Positions 33,801 through 47,721 of a stretch of 64,000 nucleotides of DNA are shown here, piece by piece. Position numbers and translations under genes: made by a program. Numbering within the stretch: position 1 is the first letter of the stretch; the number at the start of each line of letters is the position of its first letter. This DNA comes from Gliomastix tumulicola (lineage: Eukaryota > Ascomycota > Sordariomycetes > Hypocreales > Bionectriaceae). The stretch is from assembly GCA_001599755.1 (NCBI GenBank), contig BCHX01000003.1, positions 248,001 through 312,000 on the forward strand, written 5' to 3'. The notes under the pieces are model-generated. The model made no database searches and was not told where the DNA came from. It saw only the letters and a program-made list of their open reading frames with translations.

Positions 33801-36515
33801 ACCGAGCGCCAGGCGGCCCAGTGCGAAGATGGCCTTCTCATCTCCCTTTTTAGAAAGGGCGAGAAGTCGCTGAGTGGTCTTTTTGATGGAGTAATCCGAC
33901 GCCTCATCGTTCGGCGGCAACGCAAGGCCCGCTGACCACAGCTGGGCAAAGCTCTCCAAAGTTACCTCCAGCAGAGAGGCAGGAATATTCTCTGCGACCA
34001 ATAGATACAGCGGGTAACTTTGATGAGGCGGCGCCCAGCCTCGGTACCAGAGAGATCTGGAGCTGAGATAGCCGAATGCCAGCACCGCGCCCTCTGCCCG
34101 GCTCAGCTCCTCGCCAGACTTCGTATTCGCATCGCGGCAAAGCTCCGTCAACGCTTCTACTCGGATCTGGAACTGCTCCGAAGACCTCGCGGGATGTGGT
34201 ACGATGAGCCCATAGATCCTCGCAACGAGCGCGCGAACCTCCTTGTTGCCTGCGAGATGCTGCAGCAGGGTGCTGATGCTTCCTAGCCCGCTGCCGAGTA
34301 GCTCGCCAGGGCAGAGCGATGCTACTTCTACAAAGCAGCGGAGAGAGTCCTCGAGGATGGACTCGTTGTTAGGATAGTGAGCGCCTTGTATAGACGCCGC
34401 GAGATAACGCTGGACTGGATAATCCGAGGTATCAAAGAACTTGCGGACCTTTGTTCTCGCCGCAACGTCGTTTTTTATCTTGGCTTCGAGAGCTGGCATC
34501 CAATCTGGCCCCATCTTGATGTCGCCCCAGAGAGCAGCAAGGAACATCATCTGCTTGGTATAGTTGAGGGCGATAGGGAAAGCACCGAGTCTCGTGCCGT
34601 CGAAGTTCCGGAGCGCCCAGAATTCTTCGGAAATCGGGTCCACATCCATAGGCTGCTGGGTAGTCGAGTCGTCAAGCTTCGTGAAGTCGGGAAGGATTCT
34701 AAGGCTGAAGTACTCCTCCACCATGTCCCCCCATCGCGGAAGAGATTTGAGCTCCGGTGTCTCAATGCTTGCACAGTAGCTCCAGGGGTCCAAGCCCTTG
34801 CGTCCGCCCTCAACCACATCGCTTCTCTCGTTCATGCGGCCGCCAACGGCAAGAATGTCGACCCAGCGAGCGTACTTATCGTTGAAAGGCAGGCATTCGT
34901 TTGCCCACTTGACAGCCGCGTGGCGGACGCTGCGGAAGTCCTCGTTGTTAATGTGCATACAGGCAATTATGAGGCCTGTGATGAACTCCCGAGCGGGGGG
35001 AGGGAGCGGTGCGCTCGCACTCAAAGACGCCGCGAGGCTCGACAAGGCTCCGTCAATGTTGACAACGACACTGCCGTTAGGATCCTCCGCAAGCGATCTG
35101 AACAACCAAGAGGCAAGTGGCAGTCGCTCATCGACTGTCATATCGGAGGCACGGACGAATAAGCCGATCGTCTCGTACGCTCTGCCGCGGAGATCGACGT
35201 CGTCAGAGGAAAGTGCTGTGTTCGGCTTGGGCCAACCTTGCTCGGTGATATAGTTCTTCATGTGGTCGACCACGTCGACGGCAATTCTCATGTTGGCGGT
35301 CCGCCCGATCCGAGACACCCAAGCCAGGTACTGGAAGAGTGCGTTATGCAGTCTGTTGCGTTCTAGAGAGCTCCTGGGATTCAAGGGAGTCCAAGCACCG
35401 GAGGGGTCTTGTGCTGGTGGAAGGTTGATGATCAGTGCAGTCATGACTCTATCTCCAATACCTGCTGCTAGCACCGACTTTGACAGCATGTTCAAGACCT
35501 GAATGCGAATGTTGGCTGGGAGAAGCTGGTGCGCGATGTAGAGACGATTCACCAAATCCTCGTCCTCCAGCGAAACAGATGATCTCTTGATGATATCTTC
35601 GGCGGATGATGCCACACGGGAGTCGGCACTGGCGCTGGCGTAGAGTGCAGGAAGGAACTTCTCCTCGTCTGTGAACGCGGCGCTGGCGAGGAAAGCAATC
35701 AGTTTAGACTTGAGTTCCGATATTCGCTGGTATATCTTCATGGAGTGTGGGTTCTCCGTGGTGAAGATGATCAGCTCGTGCTTCTCGAAGGTCGGGTTTG
35801 ACTCTTTCCAGTCCCTCGTTGCAGTTGGAGGCTGCAGGCGGATGAAGACACCGATCAGATTGGCAAGGTAGCCCGCGTCTGAGTGATCAGACAAACCGAC
35901 AGACTCTCTAAACGATTCATCTTCTTTGCTCCCACGTTCAGGGATCCGGGCATCCAGCAGCAAACGGAGGATGATGTGAGAGAATGGGGCTTGTCTCTGA
36001 GGGGAGTCAGCGTCGTCAGAGCATCCAGCCAGCGCTAGAGGGATGAGAGCCCGTCGCTGATCGTCGTCGACGCGCTCTAGACTGTGCTGAATGAAGCCGA
36101 TGTCGATCTGCTTGACAACAGGCGAATCTTGTGCTTTGTACTGCGTGATGAGCTTTTCGAGGGGAACAACGATACTGGCAATTTGTGAGCAAACGCGACC
36201 TTTCAAACGTGACGCGGGCTATTCTTACTCTGGAGACTGGCAGAAGCTCTTGATTCTTTTGATGATGTCGAAGGTCTGATAAGGCTCGTGTCAGTGTTCC
36301 ATCACTTAGGGGAGAACACGGCGGCCAGGGGTGTAGACTGCACTCACCTTGTCTCGCACAGACTTGTGCTCGCTTGCCACCTTGAGGATGATGGGGCAGA
36401 GATAGGTGCCGAGCAACGCAGTCAGCTTCGCCTCGTTATTGGCGACGCCTAGAATGCGGAAATCGATCTTATCGAGCAATTCAAGCTCGCGCTTCTCTGC
36501 TGCTGAAGCTGCCAT
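30885..36515 (-). CDS. ECM29: Proteasome adaptor and scaffold protein ECM29
   Basis: Three exons (36348-36515, 36229-36275, 30885-36174; introns of 72 and 54 nt) encode 1834 aa. ECM29 binds both the 19S cap and the 20S core, stabilises or inspects 26S proteasomes, and responds to stress. The N-terminus AAEKRELELLDKIDFRILGVANNEAKL and the following PIILKVASEHKSVRDK segment are characteristic of the ECM29 family. The rest is a chain of HEAT-like helical repeats, rich in Leu/Ala with frequent LLxxLxGxxWRxREASCGALSDLL-type units. Length matches the family (about 1800-1900 aa). The coding frame of the 5290-nt last exon has no interruption. It lies next to another ubiquitin-proteasome gene (UBX5), same strand, with 1.2 kb between them, which does not imply co-transcription. 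Confidence 0.94.
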
Positions 36516-39500
36516 CGTTGAGCCCCGTTGCAGCGCAGCCCAGGGAACGCCGGCGAAGGAAGAAGCAGACGGCGATTCGGAGACCGCTCACGGTAGGATG
36601 AGCATGAGAGGATGAATTTCGACCAGTCGTGCCCGAGGAGCTCGCTGTACTGGGTGCGCCGATTGATAGCCGCACAGCTTCCAAGATCAGGCCGGCGCCA
36701 GGAGCTCGGGCTGTGACTCGGAATGGCAGAAAGGCGCTGCCAATGGTGAGATGATGGCGCTGAGGAGCCAGTGACTCCAGCGGTAGGGGAAATCGAGTAT
36801 TTGTAGCTTGTGCAATCACCGAGCTCGAGAACAGCCGAAGCAGCCGACTCGACGATTTGGTGAGGAAGTGAGGCACACCGTTAGAGATGAAGCGTCGAAT
36901 GAAGATGGGAAGGTGAAGGGCGGCCAGGACCACAGCGCGCGAGACGTGAGACGCGGGATTTGGAAGGGGAGAAGATTCGCTCGCCGATCAGCTTCAGATC
37001 GTGTAGGGACCAAGGCTGATTATCTTGTCGTGAGGCGAGGCAGCCACTCGGAGACGCAGACCTTGACGTTAGGTACCTGAACGTCGTTGGCTTGGATGGA
37101 GGAGGATCGAACGTGAAGGAAGATGGTCGGTTACTAAGCAAAGATTGTGGAGGATGAGACGGTTAGGGCCAGGAGCTGTCATCCCCGCCGTCGTCACCAA
37201 GCTGAGGCCTGGAGCTTCGAGGTTCTCTTCTAGCATCCACGTCGACAGAAGGGCATCGGCAGAGAACAAACCAGATGCCTCGCCTCACTTAATAATTCTT
37301 CCATGAGTGCAGGACCTTAGCAGACCAAGAAATCAGCTACCATCTGCTTACGGGAAACGCAGCCTCGATAGAAAGCCACTGGAATCAGTCGGCTGGCGTT
37401 AGTGAAGTGTCCACGGGCATCGTTCAGGGGGTCAGTGGACTCCAGCAGCCGCTGGCAGCCGCTGATAGCGCCAAATAGGCGACCCCAGGGGGGGTCCCTG
37501 AACCCCACGCCCAGTGGACAACTTGCTACATTTCCAGCCCAAAACACCTCAGACAGTCGGGAAAATTATCCTCGCTCTCTCTGACATCCTCTTTCATACT
37601 GCATATCAACTTGGAATGCGCCAGATGTAGCGGCAGACGTCTGATCTTCTGCTCTGCGCGGCTTTCCCGTGGCGCAGCTGTCAAACGATCACGCCACCTC
37701 AAACCTCCCACCACTGTTTGGCCTCCCGCTTCCCTCGACACCATCCCAAGCTACTCTATTATCGAGTAACGATGCTCAGGACGGTCGGCAATTGATCGTT
37801 CTCGCGTTCGGGGCGAGATTGAGGCTCTGATTGCCGAATGACCGCACAGCTCTGGTGGGAAAGGAATCAGCCTCCGGCCACTCTTGCAGCGATCACTCTG
37901 TTCGACCTCGACGATCACTCAACCAAGTTCTGCCGTGCTGCGCTGAGAAGAAAGCCCATTTGATTCCCGATGTGGTAACGGAAGCGCCCGTCGCAAGGCC
38001 GCACAGCAAGAATCCTCGATGAAATCAAGCTGGGAGTCCTCTCCAACTTCCTCCGGACGCTTCCCTCCGATGAGTCTCTCTATCTGGCCCTCCTGTTCAT
38101 TGGGAGAAGTTGCAGAACGCACAGCATCTGGGTCCAACAGTCTGTACAGAGACTCACTGCACAACGAAATCCCCCGGCGAAACGCAGCTTGGTTCGATCC
38201 CAATCGGCTTCAGAGGTCCCGTCACGTCGTTCTCTTCTCCTCGAAGCTAAAGGGAAGTCTCGAGAGCTCTCGTTTCTCTTGTATGGATGACAGTCGGCTA
38301 CACTATTGCTGCAGGCTGCACAGAAGAACCCCTTGGTTGAATCCTATCTGCTTCCAGCTGGAGTCCCTCTTCCGCTGCGAGAGACCAGATCCGGATACCT
38401 AGTGGCACCGAGTTTGTCAATCTAATGCTTAGGGAGACAGCAAAGGAGAACCCGCAAGCCTCTGCCCGGGCCTACGCAAAAGGAACCTTTCGACGGAATC
38501 CCGACAAGCCTTGTCCAAGAGATAAGGGGCGTCGTCCAATCCCTTCCAGACCCTCCCATCAGCCATCAGCCCAGACCACAGAGATCTACGGGGTACAGAT
38601 GATACTAATCAGTGTGGTCCGCTACGGCGGCTTCGTTGCACGAGAACAGCACTAACTTAGCGAACCAAGAACTTGAAATCACAGCCAACTCCGCTCTCTC
38701 TGCGTTCTGTTTTTCGACCAAGATGGCCGGACGCGAACCAGAAACCGCCACACACTGTATCCCCCGAAACACAGATCGTTCGTTAGCTACACGCTGTACT
38801 CGCCCTCAGGCGAGTAACCTTTCAAGCGGCAGCAACAAGCAATCTTCGCCCTCACTTATCTGCGATTCCAATACTATGCAAGCCAGCAGCTTGGCTCGCG
38901 GCGTCGATCACTAGTCCTTGCAGAGTCCTGTACATGTTCCAGATCATTGACACTCAGCAGCTATTGCATCTAAGATATTTAGACCACGGTACTGCCGAGC
39001 AAGGGAAGACAAGCCTCCGGGCCGTGTCCAGCTCTCTATATGACCGAGTGTCTGCGGAAGAGAATGAGTCTGCCACAGAGTGCCATCGAACCACTTCTAG
39101 AGCCGGGGGAATAGCTCATCTTACATTACCGTGGCCGATATCCTCACTAACAAAACCAGTCTCCTAGCCGCTGGACGATATTCGATGCAGCAAACAGAGA
39201 CATAGCACAATCAGGGTCAGAGACAAACTCCCAGTGACATCACGCCCCTTCGATCTTCACTCTTCGTCCTTACCACTCCCAGGAAACGTACCTTCCCGTC
39301 GTCCCATGGTCTCCCATACTACTGCGCCTGGAGGCTCCCGCTGCACCTCAGACTCGCGTGCTGCTTCGAGGCAGGGCTGTCAAACAGCACCTAGACCGCG
39401 TGGCAAACGAATACTCGCATGATTCTCTACGTCATAGATGTATACTCGCCGCAGTCACGACCCTTTGGTATTCACTCGAGATTCCATAGCTGGCTCTCTC

Positions 39501-41072
39501 CGCGACGAAGGCATGGGAATGATGCCTGACGTGCTCCGAGGGCGGAGGGCGCAAAAGAGGCTAGCTAGCAGCCGATATATCTATCATCCTGATTGTCAAT
39601 CTCCTGCACCCGGAGGACTCGTGTTTCAGCCGCTTCTACCACCTCGACTGCCACGATACATCTGCTCCGGAAAGCTTGTTGGTTTTTGTAGGATACAAGT
39701 GCATGTCTCTGTGGTGCTGTGGCAGGACAAGCGTAGCTCAGGACCTTTTAGTCAGTTCTCAACAATAATTACTAGCCCCCTCATTAATAACGATCAAAGT
39801 GGTGGCTCTTCTTCACATTTATCAGGATCGATGTCATTGCTCCTCGTTCCTTGTCCAGGCCTAGTAGATGAAGTCATTCAGGTCTACTGAGTTTCTTCCG
39901 ACGCAGTACTTAAGCACTCTCAATGAAATTGAATGGGACTTGAGCCAAAATACCAAAAACGGCCACCTAACTTCATAATCTATTTAACACTGAGAGCATC
40001 TAACTAGCTGGGAGAACCACAAAGCGAGTCGCCGGCCTTTGACGAGGCCTGCTACTCTAGGGTAGGCAAGCGCGACTGTTGGGATCTGACGGCCCGTCCT
40101 GTTGACTGGCCGTTGAAACTGGACGCCTAAATCGCCCCCCTCTCTCTTGGCAGATTGAAATATTGGGTGCCCGTCCATTCATCACTCGCGCAAGTCTAAC
40201 GGTCAAGCAGCGGCCTGTCCTCGTACCTGGCATAAGCAGGTCTGAGCCCCTCTCCCCCTCCCTCCCCCCGTGAGGTCATTTGCGCAGGGCTCCCACGCGC
40301 GCGATGGCCCTCCTTCCCTTGCCCCGCGCGCCGGTCCAGTGTATTGTCTGCAGGATTTCAGGCAGATCGGACGAGGTCGGAAACATCTGGCTCTCTCCAA
40401 CGGGGGGGGGAGAAGAGCAAGGAAAGCTTGACCGTTACGGGGGCCCGATTCACAGTGCGTTCGACGGGGGAGGCGAGCCGATACCGGGCTGGGCGGGGGG
40501 CCAAGGCAAGAAAGTACAGCTACGAGTACGCGACGGAAAGAGGTCGTAGAAACGGCTGGCTGTTCGATGGCATTTTCTGACGAAAAGCTCCGGCCTGGAG
40601 GAGCAAATCTCGTACCGCACAAACCCGAATTCTCACGCTGTGTCGGGTTCCTGGCACGCAGAGGGGTCCCCACCAATGTGGCTTAGCACGACACACTGCG
40701 CCCAACACGGACTGGGTTGGCTGTTTGGTGTGGATGGGAGGGGACTTGTCAGGATGGCCAGCCAAAGAGTCATCGTTGAGGTGCCTGGCAGCAGCAGTGT
40801 TGTAGCGCACGGCGAAGTCTCAGCGCAGGCTGGCGTCCATTTGTGCCGCTATCCTTCCTGGCCTCGGATTTGGGTCTGACGGACTTCTCGCCTTCGTTGC
40901 GTCCGGCTCTCCTTATCAGTCCCCTACTCCCATGCTGGGAACGCACTTGGAAATGTGATATGTGACAGATCAGCGCCATCTCAGAATGGCGCACAGTCAA
41001 CAGACCCCGGCCCCCTCGTGCTTTGACGGATTTTAATCAGGTAGCTTTATCTTCTTTGTTGGCCGCGATGAT

Positions 41073-41092
41073 CACACACACACACACACACA
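41073..41092. repeat. (CA)10 microsatellite
   Basis: Ten perfect CA units are followed by cggacaca. It lies in a gene-free stretch and belongs to no transcript I can identify. Confidence 0.9.
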
Positions 41093-44000
41093 CGGACACA
41101 GGTACTCTGACTTCCACACCCACTGACACACACTCCGGCAACCAGCAGCCGGCCCTAGGACGGCCAACGAGCGGTCATGCGTTAACATGTCCCAGGTAGA
41201 GGATGGACGACCTCTACGCCCATGTGAACATTCTGTCTGCTAGCCGGCACACGACCAACCACAGTGCAGAACCGCGCCCAGCCCTCTGCTCCGGAAGAGG
41301 CCCCAAGTCCGAAGTGGAGGCTCGTGCCAAACCTAGCTGGAGGGGAGGGCAGCAAGGTTTTGATCGCTGTCATCATCCCCCCCACAAAGTACGCCCGCCT
41401 TTGCTAGAGAGAAGTACGAAGTCACGGGGCGGGCGTGTGTGCAAGATTTCGGTGTTGGGGGGTTGCGCGCGTTTGTTCCTTTTGTTTTATTTGAAGTTCA
41501 AGGTACGGAGCGGCGTTTTGGCTTCTTCTTGTTTGGCTGTTAGATTTGGAGGATCGTAGTCTGGCAGGGGTTCAGGGGTAATGGTCGATCCCGCGCGCAG
41601 GCACTTGCACGTGAAAAGCGTCCCCTTGTTCTGGATGAATTTCGCATTCGCGTCGGTCATTGCATAGCCCTCGGAGCTTGGCCGGCTTTTCAGGAGGTCG
41701 CTACGATACCGAGTGGTAGATCTGGCGCGCGGAACGGACTCACACTGGCTTCTCTGCCAGCTGACGTTCATCAAACATGCCCGTAAGCAGGCTCCACCTT
41801 GTTGGCAGTCCCAGGCACATGGGAGGATGCTCTCTCATGGAAGCGGGCAGGATCAAATGCTGGGAGCTCACTGAGCGAGACCCTTCTAGCTGGGCTATAG
41901 CGGCGATAGCGTCAGGCTTTTCCGTATCTAGCGCTCCGTGATTCCTGCATTCCTCCATCGCGAACCGTGCCAGTGGTAGCTCATAAGGACTGGACCAATC
42001 ACATTGGCAAATCCAATCGTCGCCAGGCGCAAGGCCGTGTAACCAGGCAACTTGTGGGAAGCGAAGAGCTCCATCACCAGAAGCAAGTTGGGCCGCGACG
42101 AGCCAGAGCGAGCTGCTGCTTGTGCTCAGGATGGCGTTGCTACACAGCTTCGAGCACACCTCAAGGAGCAGGCAGAGGCGATATCGACAATTAAAGACCG
42201 TATGCAAGGGCGCGGATGGTGTTATGAGACCGAGACATGGGGGGAAGAGAGGCCGATGTTGTGCTGCAGGGACAATATTGGTGTCTCAAGGAGAGATGAG
42301 ATGCGCTGACACTACGCAATTTGACCTGCATCTGGCGGCCTGCCTGCATGCATGATGCCTCCCATATTTTTACCCTTCCTAGATCCATTCTCCGTCATCG
42401 AGGCAGACAGACCCCTGTCCGGCTGAGGGAGGGACCGTGGCATGTGGCACTTGCTGAGACTGGCGTCGCAAACACATCATTGTTGAGTCCATCATCCAGG
42501 CAGGACAAGTCCCGTTGGCGTTCTTCATTCAGGCTGAGGATCTCCAGACGAGCCATTAAGAGGGTCATCAAGGCGACGAATGGCGAGGAACGCCGCAAGC
42601 CCATCGGCGGCGCGCGCCACGACCACAACGTCCATTAACTGCCAATGCAAGGGGCCACAATTCTTGTGAGGCTTGTGCTGGAGCGGCTGCACGATTTGGT
42701 CACCTCAGGGCTGCGGACGCAGGGGGGCCAGTCGGGGACTGCTGAGTCGAGCTGGCCAGTAAGCGACATGCCCAGCACCCTCCATTCCTCGCGTCCTCCC
42801 ATGTCAATGCTTGGGCCAGGGAAGGGTTTATTAGAGGCATGATATGCCCACCCCCTTTTGTTTCTTCCCCTCTTTTCTCCAAAGTCCAGACGATGTCGCA
42901 TTGTCGGTGCAGAGCAGAGGGAAACGTCGAGATCGTCCTCTATTGGGCGTCTCTGGGCCGCAGAAGGGGTCCTCGGGAATGAAACATGTCCGTCCATTTG
43001 TTGGGTGCAAAAATTGAAAGGTCGGTGAAGGTGCGCCTCGTCCATGTCGTGTACGGTTTGTGCCCGCAGAGCTCGTACAGCAATTTCGCGACCAGAGGGT
43101 GCCCGCATAAGCTGAGGCAGATCATAACGAGGGCGGGCACATCGAGCAAAAAAGTCCAAGGAGGCGTGCGAGTAGGTATGCACGTCTGAGTTTGCGCTCG
43201 ATCGCAGTCGCAGACCGCCATCTTTGGTCTGTCTGTCTGTCTGTTCATTATCATGGGATTGTCCTGTTGGGCATCATCATGGCCTGGCAAGTGGCAGAGG
43301 GGACTGCCATGTACCAGCACGTACCTCCCGCTCGTATTTCTGCGGCTGAGTGCTGCGAGCACGGCGCAGGGATACCCGAGAGGTACCTCGGCCTCCCAAC
43401 CAAACTGGTACCACATGAGGACAGTGCGAGGCAGGGCAAAGCTGGTGCACGGCAGTCACGCCTTGTGCATTCAAGGGCCAGCAGCCAACAACTCTTTCCT
43501 CTAAACTCACGCCCCCTCCTGCCTTGCCTGAATGGCCAAAGTTTAAATGTTGCTAGAAGTTTCCTGCCTCGCAGTCTCGAGGAGGTTGCCCCAACCCAAA
43601 AGCGCCATCCGCTCCTTACACAGGATCGTCAAGGTTCAACTCTACTGCACCGAAGAAGGCTGGTAAATCTCTGGGGGCATGGCTGGGGATTCGTTTTGCT
43701 TTCCCCCCCCGTTTTCTCTCTGTTATATAGTATCGTGAATCTGTCCATTTGTGCCATTCTCGCTGCTGGTTTTTCCTCCTTTACTCCTTTCCCCATCTTT
43801 GCGCCCCGATTTTGCTTCGGATCTCGTTGATCTTTGATCCTGCCCTTGTCTCTGCCTGGCCTCGAGTCATCATTAACCTGCTGGCGTTACATCCTTGCCT
43901 CCCTTGGCTGGTATTCCGCGAGTTCGCACGCACACGTTCAATACTCCGTAGCTGCGCTGTGCCTACCCTTGGACTCGACAAATTAGCGCCATCCGGCAAG

Positions 44001-44164
44001 CAGTCAGCCGTCGACCCGACACCTGCCTGCCTGCTGTGCTTGCTGCCTCTGTCCTCCGAAAGGCTCCTCCAGCTCCAGCTACTCGTTGCTGCTTGGTCCC
44101 AGAGATACCCCCCCCAGCTTGACTTGTCACTTCAACAAGCACCCTTCTGATCATCGACACCGTC

Positions 44165-44218
44165 ATCGACATCGACATCGACATCGACATCGACATCGAC
44201 ATCGACATCGACATCGAC
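44165..44218 (+). repeat. (ATCGAC)9 hexanucleotide microsatellite
   Basis: Nine perfect atcgac units are preceded by diverged units from about 44151. The unit is not a multiple of a codon-biased motif. It yields Arg-His or Ser-Met repeats in the open frames that happen to cross it, so those frames are most likely artefacts of the repeat. It lies upstream of the RNA-binding protein gene. Confidence 0.9.
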
Positions 44219-44700
44219 AGCGCGCGCGAGATACTCTGCGTCACGCCCTCTCTGAAATATTCCAACGATCGACTTTTTCGGCTATTCTCTTGTGTGTAAG
44301 TGTTTCACCTCCCCGTACCCCCGTGTCGCCGTACACACACGAGTGATACCACCCCAAGGGCCCAAGGACCCAAAAGGGCTCCAACAGGAGATCGAAGATC
44401 GCTCACAGACGTTACGTACGGCATCCAGGACCCAAGACCACGAGGCCAACCCAAGCCGCACCCCCCTTGTTGACGCCAGGTGCTATTCTCCACCCTCCGT
44501 CCAGGTCCTGTCCCCGCGCGACCCGGTGGCTTGCGTCGTGGCCTGTCCAGAGAGCTAGGCCCTATAATTATATTAGCATACCAGGGCGGACCCGGCACCA
44601 GGTACTAGACACAACTGGTACCAGAGGGAAAGGATTGGAAAAGTCTTTTTGCCCATCGTCCTATGCTTCTCGCGCAACTTTTCTTACCTCCCTCCATCTT

Positions 44701-47700
44701 TCCCACTTTTCACCTCTTACTCGTCTTCCTTTTTCCTCGTCACGGCTGCTACGGTTCTTCCCTTGCGCGTGTTTCGGAGAATTCGCTGAGATTTTTTGCT
44801 GGCGCATAAAAGTAAGTTGCTCCCTTTTTTTGATCGCGTATTGCTGCGTGCGGCGTCCCCCTCCTTGGAGTGGTGGGATCGTGTCGTCGCAGTTGTTGGT
44901 TTCCCCCCCCCTTGTCCCCGATGGAGATGGAAGATGGACCTGCTGGTTTGTGGTGTGTGGCCTGGCGAATGCGAATCGATATCGGCATCATCCCTCGAGG
45001 ACTCGACATATACTCTCCGAACTCGAATCCAGTCCCTCGACGTCATGTCGGGTGGGTGGACACCTGCGCGTCGCTCGTCACTGGGAAAAAGGATCATCGG
45101 CAACAACCTCCTCGACATCGGCATATAATCGAAACGAGCCCCAAACCAACGAGAGCGAGTCGCGTCAGATGCGCCTCTACATGATCCGAACCGAATGCGC
45201 CCTTTTCCCGACCGGCGCGCGTCGCACGTCAGCCAATGACGTACGGATGGAGCCTGGTGCTGGATTTGCCTAGTATCTCCGGCACGAAGCTCGCTCACGG
45301 CGCGTGGTCGAGCCTGGTTGAAGGATACGAAGCCGTTGTCCGCGGTGAAGAACGAACCGAAGCCGATGTGCGGACATCATCTCGACCCTCCATATCTAAG
45401 AACTCTCGAAACGTCAACGATTCGCAACCGATACCGAACGAACTGGAAGCAGGCCCATACGCGGTGGCCGCGCGCAATTGTGGTGTGGAGATGGCAGTCC
45501 GTCTGCACAAACATTGTGCGCCTTTAACCTGCAATGCGCGCTTTCCTTCTCGTTGCTTTGAACTCCTCGGCTCTCTGGCGACCTCGCTCTGCGCTGAGCT
45601 GTACTGCGAATATCTTCAACGACTCCATCCCGGAAGGACAGACAATACGACCTTCGGTTGCTCTTCGGCCCTACGAGACCTTCGACGCTTGGAATCGAAA
45701 TCTTCCGCGGATAATGGCTATGACGGGCGTCGCCCTTTGACACCGAAGGAATCGCATCCTTGAAGCTGCGCTGTCTTGCCCAAAACGATCAGAACTTGGG
45801 AGTCGAGTAGCCCAGCCATCGACGAAAAGCCGGACCTGGATTTGCCGGATGACGAATCGCGATAACTCGAGCAGCTGGATGACAAGACGAGGCCACAACC
45901 GGGGTTTGGGGGAATATCTCGGGCGGGGAAACCAACTGGATTGTGATCATCATGGGAGGTTTGAACTTGCTGACTCTTTCGCCCAGGTTGTCGTTATTTC
46001 AGGAGCATTTTAGCCCTTGTCTCGTCCCCCCGCCGTCTCATCAGACAAAACGTCCCGACGACTCGAATTCGCCCAACTCTTCTGCGTCGCCGACATTTCC
46101 CGTTGACGCATTTCTTCACCTGTCGCTGGTTGAACGCTTTCTCCTCGAGCTTTCGAAAGTACTTCTGCTGCTTATTACGGTGGCGTGAAGGCGTCCTAAC
46201 GATTTCTCCTGTACGCTGCTTTCGGAGTCTCGGCATTGGGTCTGAATATCACTCGTCCTTCTCGATTTGATACAAATACCCAATTTCGTCTTGCAGATTC
46301 GCATCTTTTTGGGGACCATAGAGCTTGCAAAGTAAGTCGGGTTGCGAAGATGTTCAGACACTCAGGGGGCCGCTAGATGGCATTGCGGTGTAACATAGCT
46401 CTCACCTGAGAAGGGAATTGGTCCCTGGATTACCTGGCACATGCCTTCGGGTATCGGCTTTCCTTCGAGGCTGGGCTGGCTGTGATCCCTGAAGCACTGA
46501 TGGTTCTATTAGACGGCGGGAAATGCTGACTTTACTTGCCTAGGAGTAACGACAGCTTTGACGACATATTTATTCGTTCCTCCCAGTTCTTATACTTGAT
46601 CTCGGTGTAGGTCCAAGCCTCAACGATGGCCTGAATACGGGCATCGTCATCCTGAGCTGCTGTATTTGTCCAAGGACTGACTCGATCTCCATTAGATTGC
46701 TTGAAACCGGTTTCAACTTTATTCACCCTTCTCTCTTCGGATCAACTTTTTCAGGTAAGTTCTGCCTGGCAAGCCCCAGTCTTGTCTGTCGAATATCTAG
46801 GCGGCGTATGTGGTCGTCAAGTCAGTGGTATGCTGCAGAAAGTCTAAGGAAGCAGTGAATCTCTGGTTAGTGCCAGGGACTTCTCTTCCAATGGGGGTGC
46901 CCCAGGCCGCATCTCTGACGACTGGGCTCGACACATGCCATCAGCTGGATATATCGAGTTTTATGGAAAGGATCTGAGACGTTTCGGTGTGGATTGAGCA
47001 AATTCGCCAAGCGAAGCGTGCCTTTCCGCTGGTCCCAGTCCTAGGAGATCGTGCTTTGCATATTTGCCTTGGAACTCGCGTACTAACCACCTTGACGTCA
47101 GTTCATCCGATCTTCTTCTCATAATCGACTCTTGGAGCTATTACTTGCCATGTAGGTTGCCTCTCTGCTTCGTCAGCTGCTGTCTATCCCATCTTTGATC
47201 GTCTCAAGTGAGAAACCTCGATCGCCGAATCGAGGTCATGAGGGTGCCCAGAAACGGTGGTGGGGGAGACTTGTGTGTGAGTCAAGGACTCTAACTCTCC
47301 TCGGAGCCCTTCGTCACTGCGCTTGGATGCCTCTTGTTGTTGTTGATGCCTTGTTAATCAGGGCACAAATCCTTGAGGAGCTTCTTCGCACCAAAGGCCA
47401 TCCATGCCCCCGATCAAATCGCGTTTTAGACGGCCTCACCATTCTCTCCTACTCTCTTCCACCACCAAATCATCATACTCTGACCTTGGCCGTCTTCACT
47501 TGATACCTTGGGTCTTCCTGCTTTCTCTCATTGTGGACAGCGTCAAGCTCTCAGCCCTTACCCCTGTCACCCTCCCCGCGTACCGCTCCGGTGTTTCAAG
47601 CACCCTCGTAGCACATCGTGTGCTTCCACGACTCGCGTTTTCTTACTCGCACAGCCGGCTGACGCGCAAGCAGATTCTTTGACAGATTCTCACGTTCCTT

Positions 47701-47721
47701 CGAACCCTTCGTTGAATAATT
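44701..47721 (+). ncRNA. Candidate spliced leader or noncoding exons upstream of the RRM gene
   Basis: No continuous coding frame is seen over 3 kb, yet consensus splice sites occur repeatedly on the plus strand. There is a gtaagt donor at 44812. An acceptor ttgcag ends at 46296, with a gtaagt donor at 46332 (a 35-nt exon candidate). Further donors are gtaagt at 46755 and gtaggt at 47152 (after an acceptor ending at 47101). A gtaagt donor lies at 47722. The region is C/T-rich with many cga triplets, as in long fungal 5' leaders. I infer a long multi-exon 5' UTR for the RRM gene at 47865, or a separate noncoding transcript. Which sites are used cannot be decided from sequence alone. Confidence 0.35.

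Larger units (their letters stand above)
36516..44700. other. Long gene-poor region
   Basis: More than 8 kb has no gene I can support. ECM29's promoter lies at the left end. From about 37.8 to 39.9 kb there are coding-like stretches broken between frames, for example near 38025-38260 where one frame reads LDEIKLGVLSNFLRTLPSDE. These suggest decayed coding sequence, but I cannot name a family with confidence. A (CA)10 run lies at 41073-41092. G-rich and C-rich segments occur near 40390-40500. No tRNA or rRNA fold was found by eye. Confidence 0.5.

Noticed and set aside
38170..38215. tRNA-like B-box (ggttcgatccc)
   Set aside because: The T-arm pairs only partly, no matching acceptor stem or anticodon arm lies upstream at the right distance, and the motif lies within a coding-like stretch.
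38580..39180. Faint resemblance of scattered peptides to an ATP-dependent DNA ligase
   Set aside because: Three short stretches occur in a plausible order, but their spacing is wrong, the adenylation-site lysine motif is not present, and several stops intervene. It may be chance; a frame-shift-aware protein search would settle it.
44086..44346. Open frame coding for an Arg-His repeat
   Set aside because: The repeat comes entirely from the (ATCGAC)n microsatellite; there is no protein-like sequence on either side.
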